Notes under the pieces: generated by a model
What the model was told of the DNA's origin: nothing
Databases searched by the model: none
Seen by the model: the letters and a program-made list of their open reading frames with translations, nothing else
Made by a program: the position numbers and the translations under genes
Shown: positions 1 through 6,471 of the stretch, piece by piece
Position numbering within the stretch: the first letter of the stretch is position 1
Layout of the letters: every line of letters starts with the position of its first letter
Origin: Candidatus Glassbacteria bacterium RIFCSPLOWO2_12_FULL_58_11
GTDB taxonomy: Bacteria; Gemmatimonadota; Glassbacteria; GWA2-58-10
Direction of reading: 5' to 3'
NCBI GenBank assembly: GCA_001780825.1
Contig: MFIX01000252.1
Location: 1 to 6,733, forward strand
DNA length: 6,733 nucleotides

Positions 1-1602
1 CTGGTAGTCGGTTACGCTGTCACCCTCGTCCGGGTCCCTGGCCGGCTGCCAGCGCAGTAACGGAGTAAGGCTCGACACCGACCCCTTAACTACGGGCGAA
101 ACCGCCGCGGCTGGCGGGAGCGGCGCACTGTTAGTGTCCACGACACAATATTTCCAGGTGAGGCGTACTTTTTTACCCGCTTCCGGGTTGGAATCCCGGT
201 ATTTTACCAGGTTCCGCCCGCGAGAGAGAGCGGGCAGACTATGCGGCGAAACCTGCAAGTCGGTCACCGCTTTGAAATGCTCCACCCCGGATTGGGTCAC
301 CGGCCTGGCATCGGCGTTTCCGCTCAGCGAGAATCCGATCTCGTAATTGTAGAGCGGCTGCTGCCTGGCCATACTGGAGTCCAGGTTCGCCTTCACCTCC
401 AGCGTTCCCTTGCCCTCTCTGAAAGCTCCCAGTCGAGAGGCGTAGAAGTCTGGCGAGCCATAACATACGCCGGCGTAATCCCGCGGATTCCCCTCGCGCT
501 TCACCTTCGAGTCGCCCTCCTTGACCAGCCGGCACGAAAAATTGCCACCCACGATCGGGTAGGGGCTCGTGATCGGGATGGTAAATCGCGAAGGGCGCGA
601 CATATTTTCATTCTGAAGCCTGGCACAGTGGATCGCCGGTTTCCAATTATCCTGTTGGACGGTGGTGACATTATCGATCACGCGCAGGTAAGGCAAGACA
701 TCCACTTTATCCAGGTCCGGCTCCCAGATCAGCCGGCCGTTGGCGTACTGCTGCGGGGCTCTCCTCTGGGCGGATTCATACTTGCCCAGCTCCGGGCCCC
801 ACCAGCGGATCAATGTTTCGCCCTGTTTCAGCGTATAGGACATTGTATAATTTTTTGCTATTTCATCGTCATTATGGTCATCGATATAGTTATCCCCCCA
901 GGTACAAATGTAGTCGATGAACACCTTGGACCGCGCCAGCGAGTCGGGCTGCCTGACCCAGGGGTCGTGCGAGTGGATAGTGCGCTGGACCAGGCCTGGG
1001 TTGTGCTCCAATTCGGCCAGTGAGGCGAAGCTACGGTTATCGGCCCCCAGGTAATAGACCTTGCAATTGGAATCCAGGTAATGCCACTGGCTGTCATAGA
1101 ACACCTCATTTACCGTGTGTCCCCAGATTTCCTGGATACGCGTCTTGACCCCGGCAGCAGTACAGAGGGCCTTGAGCCAGGCGGAGCAGAACCCGCAATT
1201 ACCGTAACCGTAGCCGTTCATCCCGCGCACAGGACTGAGAGCGCTCCGGTCTCGCGGCGAAAGCTGAAAACGCTTGAAGAGAATCCATTCCCAGACGCCG
1301 AGGGCCTTTTCCTGGTCGGTCAGGCACTCCCGGGTCGCCTCGGCCGCGATAGAATTCACATCATACCAGTCGTATTTGTCATTGACGCTGATCCGCGGGT
1401 CAACCACCGGACTGGACCCCAGGTTTTCGATGGTTATTTCGATGTTCTGCGGGTCTAGAGTGCCCTCCACCTCTATTATGAATTCGTCCTTGTCAGCGGC
1501 GATTTCCCGGCTGAAAGTTTTTACTTCCCCCGCCTTCAAGCTTGAAAAAGAGGCGATAGCGGCCAGCAACGCAGAAAAGAGCATCACTCTCAGACCCGGC
1601 AT
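1..1602 (-). CDS. Secreted transglutaminase-fold protein with FN3/Ig-like C-terminal part (partial, 3' end missing)
   Basis: The frame is open for 534 codons from an ATG at 1602 to the window edge with no stop, so the C-terminus is missing. Residues 1-24 look like a Sec signal peptide (hydrophobic run MLFSALLAAIASF, possible cleavage after A24). A helix at about 94-115 (LTDQEKALGVWEWILFKRF) precedes a transglutaminase core: Cys139 in GNCGFCSAW, His162 in GHTVNEV and Asp177 in WHYLDSN, matching the family Cys-His-Asp triad in order and spacing. Residues about 250-480 are beta-rich, not recognised, and include SYTLKQGETLIRWWGPELGKY. From about 495 a Pro/Ala linker leads into an FN3/Ig-like start (SLTPLLRWQPARDPDEGD). 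Papain-like transglutaminase folds in bacteria act as proteases, amidases or cross-linkers; the substrate here is unknown. Six Cys among residues 93-233 could form disulfides after export. The fold is well supported; the reaction is not. Confidence 0.85.
   Translation of the reverse strand, partial: MPGLRVMLFSALLAAIASFSSLKAGEVKTFSREIAADKDEFIIEVEGTLDPQNIEITIENLGSSPVVDPRISVNDKYDWYDVNSIAAEATRECLTDQEKALGVWEWILFKRFQLSPRDRSALSPVRGMNGYGYGNCGFCSAWLKALCTAAGVKTRIQEIWGHTVNEVFYDSQWHYLDSNCKVYYLGADNRSFASLAELEHNPGLVQRTIHSHDPWVRQPDSLARSKVFIDYICTWGDNYIDDHNDDEIAKNYTMSYTLKQGETLIRWWGPELGKYESAQRRAPQQYANGRLIWEPDLDKVDVLPYLRVIDNVTTVQQDNWKPAIHCARLQNENMSRPSRFTIPITSPYPIVGGNFSCRLVKEGDSKVKREGNPRDYAGVCYGSPDFYASRLGAFREGKGTLEVKANLDSSMARQQPLYNYEIGFSLSGNADARPVTQSGVEHFKAVTDLQVSPHSLPALSRGRNLVKYRDSNPEAGKKVRLTWKYCVVDTNSAPLPPAAAVSPVVKGSVSSLTPLLRWQPARDPDEGDSVTDYQ
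1072..1188 (-). other. Transglutaminase-core catalytic triad segment (Cys139-His162-Asp177)
   Basis: Reading right to left, the Cys139 codon is at 1188-1186, the His162 codon at 1119-1117 and the Asp177 codon at 1074-1072. The Cys lies in G-F-C-S-A-W at the start of a helix ending in A-A-G-V. The His follows Gly in a strand ending N-E-V, and the Asp follows W-x-Y-L. This order is what transglutaminase-core domains show, with all three catalytic positions kept, so the domain is predicted to be active. Cys136, three residues before the nucleophile, is an extra Cys that could form a regulatory disulfide (inference). Confidence 0.8.
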
Positions 1603-1800
1603 TCTAACCTCCATACATTTATCAAGGGAAAATTCAGGTGCAGTTATCGGCTGAATTGATTAATTATCCGCCAGCAATATCTTTAGTTCGAATTGTACTG
1701 CTGGAGCTCTTACTGACCTAAGCCCATAAGCTGAAGTGAATGCACTTTATATTTATTGATACTGATACAAAGCTTAAACCGTATTTTTTCCAGGATTTGG
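1603..1800 (-). promoter_or_regulatory. AT-rich leader upstream of the transglutaminase-like gene; probable promoter region
   Basis: These 198 nt hold no credible gene and are clearly more AT-rich than the flanking coding DNA. Together with the hairpin at 1801-1840 they suggest a new transcription start for the left-hand gene. On the minus strand there are AT-rich blocks that could act as -10 elements (TATAAA near 1750, GATAAT near 1668), but no convincing -35/-10 pair at standard spacing, so I do not place a promoter exactly. A 7-bp inverted repeat, AATTCAG at 1631-1637 and CTGAATT at 1651-1657 with a 13-nt loop, lies in the leader just upstream of the ribosome binding site. It is weak and may be chance. 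Confidence 0.35.
1608..1612 (-). promoter_or_regulatory. Ribosome binding site deciding the transglutaminase-like gene start
   Basis: A GGAGG sequence lies 5 nt before the ATG at 1602. A second in-frame ATG at 1614 overlaps this site and would add only four residues (MEVR). The GGAGG sits inside that extension, so 1602 is the better start, and it places the hydrophobic signal peptide close to the N-terminus. Confidence 0.75.
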
Positions 1801-1840
1801 CAATATGGCCCCCGGCTTAAAACAGCCGGGGGCCATATTG
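1801..1840 (-). terminator. Perfect 17-bp inverted repeat after the PorV/PorQ-like gene (terminator-like hairpin without U-tract)
   Basis: The arms at 1801-1817 and 1824-1840 are exact reverse complements (CAATATGGCCCCCGGCT and its complement) around a 6-nt loop. The hairpin begins 15 nt after the stop codon of the barrel gene, where a transcript end is expected. Neither strand has a T-run right after the stem: minus-strand transcripts continue into CCAAATCCTGGAAAAAATAC. It is therefore not a textbook intrinsic terminator. It could be a U-less terminator, a 3' stability hairpin after Rho-dependent ending, or a cruciform-forming site. Confidence 0.6.
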
Positions 1841-1855
1841 AATTCGCAGCAATTC

Positions 1856-3067
1856 TCAGAAGCCGAAAGAAATCGTAAAGAAATTATCGGCTGACAACCG
1901 GCCCTTGTTCCGGTAGGCATAGTTGAACTTGATGGCACGGGAGCCGAAAGTTCTCTGCACTCCGCCGCCGATACTCAAGCCCCGAAACGTCGGATCATCC
2001 CCATAATACTCATAGCCGAACTCGTCAGTGCTCTTAGTGTATTCATCGGTCTGTATCATCCAGCCGACACGAACCGCGAGTGACAGGAACGGATCGTAAC
2101 TGTAGTTCAATTCCGTACCTGCGGCATACGAGATTGGGATATAGCTGGGCCTCATGATCTCACTCGAGGCGAGCCAGTTGACCTTCTCATTCGATAACAG
2201 ATTGTAGGCCACCGCCATCTTTACCATGGTCGGCAGGCGGTAGGTATGCGTACGGTACATCACGTAGCGGCTGTCGCGCTCTACCATGGCATAGGGATCG
2301 TCGCTGAAATCATTGAGTCCGGTAGGCAGGTTGTTGTCGCGATTCTCGGCGCCGACCGAGCGAAGCAAGTTCGGCCCGCTCATCGTGATATTGGAGCCAA
2401 GATTCTGAATCGCGAAAGCGAACTTGATCTCGCGATCATTAAGCTCGGTATGATAGATCGCGCCGGCGTCGATCGCAAAGGCGCTGCCGCCCATATTGCT
2501 CATCACATCCTGGTGGACGTATTTCACGTTCAGGCCGGCAATGAAGCGGTCTGAGAAATTGTAAGCTACTGATCCGCCCATCTGGAAATCATAAGCGCGA
2601 AACATCGAACCCGTGCCTTCCGGGTTGGCTACCGTGGTTATTTCCATATCAGGGATGTCGAGATAACCGAAGAAACCGCCCAGGACCACGTTGCCATCCG
2701 CCAGAGGGACGGCGGCCCCGGCCCAGGAATAAGTCAGGTCCATGGTATAGTCGACTATGGTGAGCATGACTTCCTTGTTCTGAAGGAAGCCCAGACCGGC
2801 GGGATTCCACCACATCGCACTGATATCGTCCACCACCGCGGTATAGGCGTTGCCCATGCCGATCCCGCGTGAGCCGACCGGGATGGTGAGGAACTCGGCC
2901 GCCCGTACCCCGACAAACGAGGAATTGGAAAGCCGCCCCTGGCCGAGATACTTGTCGAGGCCACTGTATTCCTGTCGCGCAACCCCCTGCGCGGCCAGCG
3001 GCAGGACGGTGGCCAGCAGCAGGCCGCAGCAGGCTCGGCAGAGCCTTTTTGCCAATCTTATTGACAT
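1856..3067 (-). CDS. PorV/PorQ-family outer-membrane beta-barrel protein
   Basis: This encodes 403 residues. Residues 1-26 or 1-30 form a signal peptide (basic MSIRLAKRLCR, then GLLLATVLPLAA). Residues 59-93 carry the family signature: FLTIPVGSRGIGMGNAYTAV, followed by DD near 80 and WWNPAGLG. The rest alternates aromatic, Gly-rich amphipathic strands, as in a transmembrane barrel, and the protein ends FFTISFGF, with the terminal Phe expected for BAM-assembled barrels. In Bacteroidetes T9SS, PorV shuttles cargo from the translocon to the attachment complex and PorQ binds the PorZ component. Many FCB genomes hold several paralogues of unknown job. This one follows a gene whose product has a T9SS-like tail, so a cargo shuttle or anchor is plausible but unproven. 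It is also related to FadL-type barrels. I cannot tell whether it is the true PorV, so no symbol is given. Confidence 0.85.
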   Translation of the reverse strand: MSIRLAKRLCRACCGLLLATVLPLAAQGVARQEYSGLDKYLGQGRLSNSSFVGVRAAEFLTIPVGSRGIGMGNAYTAVVDDISAMWWNPAGLGFLQNKEVMLTIVDYTMDLTYSWAGAAVPLADGNVVLGGFFGYLDIPDMEITTVANPEGTGSMFRAYDFQMGGSVAYNFSDRFIAGLNVKYVHQDVMSNMGGSAFAIDAGAIYHTELNDREIKFAFAIQNLGSNITMSGPNLLRSVGAENRDNNLPTGLNDFSDDPYAMVERDSRYVMYRTHTYRLPTMVKMAVAYNLLSNEKVNWLASSEIMRPSYIPISYAAGTELNYSYDPFLSLAVRVGWMIQTDEYTKSTDEFGYEYYGDDPTFRGLSIGGGVQRTFGSRAIKFNYAYRNKGRLSADNFFTISFGF

Positions 3068-3073
3068 ATTAAA

Positions 3074-3078
3074 CCTCC
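3074..3078 (-). promoter_or_regulatory. Ribosome binding site deciding the PorV/PorQ-like start
   Basis: GGAGG lies 6 nt before the ATG at 3067. The frame extends upstream to a possible start at 3148, but that would add 27 residues ahead of the signal peptide and overlap the end of the upstream gene. The site therefore fixes the start at 3067 and leaves a 67-nt intergenic gap with no terminator-like hairpin, consistent with co-transcription. Confidence 0.8.
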
Positions 3079-3134
3079 GTAAAGAGAACAAGGGATTATC
3101 CAGGTATCCGGTACAGTTCATGCTTGTCTCTCCA

Positions 3135-6100
3135 TCAGTTGATAACATAGAACTTGCCGGTATGGGTTTTCCCCCGCTCGTCCGTCACATGATAAAAATA
3201 CAGGCCGCTGGCCACGGTCTGGCCGTAGCGGTTGCGCATGTTCCAGGGCTCTGTGCCGCCATGATTGTCGAAGCCGCTGTATTTGTTCGGCTCGCTCTGG
3301 GTCAGACGATCCCAATCGGTGTAATTCCCCCAGCCGTAACGGTTGGCACCGATATGATTGAGAACGTTGACCAGGTTGCCGCCCAATGAGTAGATGCGGA
3401 TCGTGCACTTGGCGGGCAGATTGATGAACTCGATTCGCTTGTCATTCGGTGAAAAATCCAGGAACGAGGAAGCGACATAGGGATTGGGCACCACGCTGAT
3501 TTTCGAGAAATCCGCATCTTCCGGATCGATCGTCGTGGGCTTGATATCGATCTTCCACGAGTCTCCGGAGAACGGCGGATCCGGCCACTGTGTAAACGTT
3601 TTCCTGTCGGTACTCCAGGCGCCGAATGCATTGTCCAGCGTGAAAATGGTTCCGGCGGCCGGCATGCTGATTACACCACCCGTGCCCTGAACTCTCCAGA
3701 GCAGACCGTTGACCCAGATGCCGAATTCCGCGGAATTGGAGGAAGGCAGGCTGCTGACCATTTTCACAGTGCGCGCGGAGAAGGCCACCCCGTTGCGCAT
3801 GTCATCATAGAGCCTTCCGCGGCCGCTCCAGGCTGTGGTAAAATTATCCAGGGTCACCAGACCCCAGCCATAGGTGTCCGGATATTCGACGAAATTCAGC
3901 GTTGAGCCGCGGGTCAGATCCTTAACCTCCAGGGTCAGGTTGCCGCCTCCGGCGTCTTTCCAGCTCAGGGTGAAACGGCCGGCCCGAATCTGACCGGCAT
4001 GCGCAGGCGGGTACCCTCCGCGGGTAGCGGCCGTGGTCGAGGCGGAGTAGAGCACGAGAGTTCCGCCAGTGTAAATGCCGGCGTCCATATTCTTGACCTG
4101 GTTAACCCGGTGGTCGCCGTTTGACATGTACTGGATCTGGGTCTGCAGGCTGTAGAGCGATCCTTCGTTGTCATTCGGGCCGTTGTACAGGATTTCGACC
4201 GTGCCGGTACCGTTGCGCCGGCGTACCTGGAACTCCTGGGACTGTTTTGTATGGCTTCCATCCGTGAGGGTAAAAGTACGTGTGCCATAAAAATTCTCAT
4301 CTGTTCCGACCACTCTGAACCCGCTGGACTCTATCACCAGAGAGCGCGGAGCGGTTATCTTCTCGGCGAGCACTGCCTCGAATTCGAAGTCCACCACCGG
4401 CGCCAGGTAAACCGGAGCGACAGTGAGCGCACCGGTTGCGCTGTCGGCCGAGAGCGGATAGCTCTGCTGGAAGATCGGCTCACCGGCCACCGGCCGGAAA
4501 TTAATCTCACCGTCCACTCCCGCGGCCAGGAAATTCGAGGCCTCCGAGCGCGGCACCACGGTGTACAGGCCGCTCTCGCCAGGACGGTTCCAGGTCTTTG
4601 CGCTGGCTGTATCCGGCAGACTGAAAGTCTGTCCGGTGGCCACATCTATGTTTCTGTCATAAGGCACCAGCGCGTACCAGGCCCGCATGCCGTTACGCAG
4701 ACGGTAGTACGGCCGGTCATTGTCGTACTTGTCGATATAGAAGAACGACAGGTTGTTGTCGCTCAAGCTGCACTTGTAGACCAATTCCGCGTGTGAGTTG
4801 TTGGGCCCGACAAAGTTGCGATAGAGGCGATAACCTTCGAAATCGTACTCGCGGTAGAGTCCATCCGGGTCCAGCTCCGGGTTCTGCTGCAGGAACTCGT
4901 AGTATGGGTCCGTGCTGCGCAGGTTGATATCGCTCCAGGTGATCATGACCTGGCGATCGCCGGGGATGATAGTCAGCGAGGGAGCGCTGGGCGTGGCCGG
5001 GGTAACGTACCCGCCATCGTAGACGATCTGGGCTACCTCGGAGTAATGCTCCAGCGGCGCCAGGGCTTCCTGCATTACCGGAGCATCGATATTGGCGATG
5101 TCAACGGTCGGCGCCACCAGCGGGGAAACCCCGGGGGGAGTAAACATGAACACCAGATCCATGCTGGTCGTGTCGCGCGGCATGAGATCGTGAATCTCGC
5201 CGTAGATGGGAGTAACTGCACCCTGTTCATTCCTGCCGCCCAATCCCCAGACCCATTGGTTGTAACGCTGGTCCGAGGGCTCGATCAGGCCCGGCCAGAA
5301 CATAAGCTGCCTGCCGGTAAGGGGGTTGATCCGGTCGGCGGTAAACTTGTTCGGGTTCGCACCCATCATGGCGCGGTAACGGACTGCCGAGTTGCCAAGG
5401 CTGGAGCGGACCAGACCCCAGGTGGTCTCCACGCCGAATTCGGTGTTGGCGTCGGTGTGTACGTTCCTCAGTATCGCGGTCTCGCCGTTGTGCGAAGGCG
5501 CGCGCAGCACCTTGTAGCCCATCAGCGGCGGCGCCGGCGGGTTGAATTCGCTGATCGTTGGGGATTTGCACCAGTAGCCGAAAATCTCCTCGGCCGGATG
5601 ATAAGCCCAGCCGGCGTTATTCCGGCCGTTGACCCCATAGCTTACCAGCCGCATGAATGGGATGTATAATGACCCGTAGATCTTGTAGCCGTCCGGCCAG
5701 CGCTCACCCAGAGCTCTGTAGTTAGCAGCAGCGTTGAACCTCAGGTACTCGGAGACGTTTTGAAACAGGACGTTGATATAAACCATGTTCGCACTTTCAC
5801 CGTAATCCAGGAAATGGAAAGTATACCCGGAATACAAGCCCAGCGGCGTGCCATAGCCGTAGGTCGTGACAACGTCGCCGTAGTGCACGAACATGGTCTC
5901 TGCGCCATGGAGGTTCGGCGCACCGCTCGCTGAGCGGCCAATGCGGCCCTCGACCGGCCAGTCGGCCAGCTCATCGGCGTCGAGCGAGGACCAGACGCGG
6001 TTATAGGGTACGGATCCCAGCCGGCCGAGATTGGGCTCGGTGGTGGCGATCTGCATCACTTCGTCGTAATTATAGGCCGAGGCGTGCAGCATCACCACTC

Positions 6101-6416
6101 CCACTCCGCCGTCCGGAATGAGGATCGTATCGTTCGGGGTGCCGTCCCCATCAGTGTCGCGGGTCCCCGTATAACCGATTACACCGCAGTCGTTGTAGAT
6201 CAGGTTGCCCGATCCGGCGGGGAACTGGATGGTATTGTTGACAGCGGCGTACCAGGGGCCGGCCCAGCCTCCTCCGCCTAGTCTTCCAATCCCCATCCCT
6301 GCATTGTTGCCCCGCGGTACTCTCTGCGTGAGCATCTCAGCGTAAAGCGCTCCTGCCGCCAGGCAGAGCAGCGCGGCCAGGACCGGGATTAGCGTAAGTT
6401 TCCTGCTTATTCTCAT
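3135..6416 (-). CDS. Large exported multidomain protein with FN3-like domain and T9SS-like C-terminal domain
   Basis: This encodes 1093 residues with no enzyme motif that I recognise. Residues 1-26 are a signal peptide (MRISRKL, hydrophobic run, cleavage likely after ALYA). The N-terminal region starts Gly-rich (GMGIGRLGGGGWAG) and holds a calcium-loop motif, DTDGDGTPND, at 87-96. Residues about 100-470 are aromatic-rich and unrecognised. Residues about 474-588 resemble an FN3 domain (PSAPSLTIIPGDRQVMITW, later DFEGYRLYR and RAWYALVPYD) with an insertion in the middle. Residues about 640-950 are beta-rich. Residues 973-1093 are a T9SS/FlgD-Ig-like tail: ISVVPNPY, then IRIYSLGGNLV, GQTVASGLYFYHV and GKTHTGKFYVIN. 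Such proteins are exported to the cell surface or medium in FCB bacteria. It begins 55 nt after the receptor gene and ends 67 nt before the PorV/PorQ-like gene. It is not SusD: there is no lipobox and no SusD-like helical repeats. A role as surface partner of the receptor or structural protein is inference. Confidence 0.85.
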   Translation of the reverse strand: MRISRKLTLIPVLAALLCLAAGALYAEMLTQRVPRGNNAGMGIGRLGGGGWAGPWYAAVNNTIQFPAGSGNLIYNDCGVIGYTGTRDTDGDGTPNDTILIPDGGVGVVMLHASAYNYDEVMQIATTEPNLGRLGSVPYNRVWSSLDADELADWPVEGRIGRSASGAPNLHGAETMFVHYGDVVTTYGYGTPLGLYSGYTFHFLDYGESANMVYINVLFQNVSEYLRFNAAANYRALGERWPDGYKIYGSLYIPFMRLVSYGVNGRNNAGWAYHPAEEIFGYWCKSPTISEFNPPAPPLMGYKVLRAPSHNGETAILRNVHTDANTEFGVETTWGLVRSSLGNSAVRYRAMMGANPNKFTADRINPLTGRQLMFWPGLIEPSDQRYNQWVWGLGGRNEQGAVTPIYGEIHDLMPRDTTSMDLVFMFTPPGVSPLVAPTVDIANIDAPVMQEALAPLEHYSEVAQIVYDGGYVTPATPSAPSLTIIPGDRQVMITWSDINLRSTDPYYEFLQQNPELDPDGLYREYDFEGYRLYRNFVGPNNSHAELVYKCSLSDNNLSFFYIDKYDNDRPYYRLRNGMRAWYALVPYDRNIDVATGQTFSLPDTASAKTWNRPGESGLYTVVPRSEASNFLAAGVDGEINFRPVAGEPIFQQSYPLSADSATGALTVAPVYLAPVVDFEFEAVLAEKITAPRSLVIESSGFRVVGTDENFYGTRTFTLTDGSHTKQSQEFQVRRRNGTGTVEILYNGPNDNEGSLYSLQTQIQYMSNGDHRVNQVKNMDAGIYTGGTLVLYSASTTAATRGGYPPAHAGQIRAGRFTLSWKDAGGGNLTLEVKDLTRGSTLNFVEYPDTYGWGLVTLDNFTTAWSGRGRLYDDMRNGVAFSARTVKMVSSLPSSNSAEFGIWVNGLLWRVQGTGGVISMPAAGTIFTLDNAFGAWSTDRKTFTQWPDPPFSGDSWKIDIKPTTIDPEDADFSKISVVPNPYVASSFLDFSPNDKRIEFINLPAKCTIRIYSLGGNLVNVLNHIGANRYGWGNYTDWDRLTQSEPNKYSGFDNHGGTEPWNMRNRYGQTVASGLYFYHVTDERGKTHTGKFYVIN
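3138..3500 (-). other. T9SS-like C-terminal sorting domain of the large exported protein (residues 973-1093)
   Basis: The motifs follow the order seen in T9SS type A / FlgD-Ig-like tails: V-V-P-N-P-Y, a strand with R-I-E-F-I-N-L-P, then T-I-R-I-Y-S-L-G-G-N-L-V, then G-Q-T-V-A-S-G-L-Y-F-Y, ending in a final strand G-K-F-Y-V-I-N. Between the G-G-N-L-V strand and the G-Q-T-V-A-S-G motif lies a longer than usual segment (about residues 1021-1056) rich in Asn, Gly, Trp and Asp. Cargo tails of this kind are recognised by the T9SS translocon and often cleaved on release or anchoring. Confidence 0.7.
6129..6158 (-). other. TSP3/EF-like calcium-binding loop (residues 87-96 of the large exported protein)
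   Basis: The encoded sequence DTDGDGTPND has the Asp-x-Asp-x-Asp-Gly-x-x-x-Asp pattern of thrombospondin type 3 and related calcium loops. It lies between beta-like segments in the mature N-terminal region. Calcium binding is inferred from the pattern alone. Confidence 0.55.
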
Positions 6417-6423
6417 GATTTTT

Positions 6424-6428
6424 CTCCT
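6424..6428 (-). promoter_or_regulatory. Ribosome binding site deciding the start of the large exported protein
   Basis: AGGAG lies 7 nt before the ATG at 6416. The frame is open further upstream to a TTG at 6452, but that start has no good site in front and would put 12 extra residues, several of them basic, before the signal peptide. The site lies in the 55-nt gap after the receptor stop, which holds no terminator, so co-transcription is likely. Confidence 0.8.
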
Positions 6429-6471
6429 GATTGACAGCCATTTCCGGTTCAAGTATTTCTGGAGCCGTTGC

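Noticed and set aside
241..1023. 260-codon open frame on the plus strand
   Set aside because: It lies antisense within the transglutaminase-like gene, whose signal peptide, catalytic motifs and ribosome binding site are convincing. Its translation has no recognisable domain and it has no ribosome binding site; it is a shadow frame in GC-rich DNA.
1758..1769. Short direct repeat TGATACTGATAC in the leader
   Set aside because: Two 6-bp units in AT-rich DNA with no further copies; too short to support as an operator or attachment site.
3068..3148. Upstream start for the PorV/PorQ-like gene at 3148
   Set aside because: It would overlap the end of the upstream gene and bury the signal peptide behind 27 residues; the GGAGG at 3074-3078 supports 3067.
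4251..5669. Plus-strand open frames of 181 and 207 codons (4251-4796, 5046-5669)
   Set aside because: Both are antisense to the large exported protein, have low-complexity Arg/Gly/Val/His-rich translations and no ribosome binding site or family resemblance.
3135..6416. SusD-like lipoprotein partner of a SusC-type receptor
   Set aside because: The position after a receptor gene suggested it, but there is no lipobox (the Cys at residue 18 lies inside the hydrophobic core with Leu before it), the protein is twice the usual SusD length, and it has FN3-like and T9SS-like parts instead.
6417..6452. TTG start at 6452 for the large exported protein
   Set aside because: The AGGAG at 6424-6428 is correctly spaced for the ATG at 6416, and that start gives a normal signal peptide.
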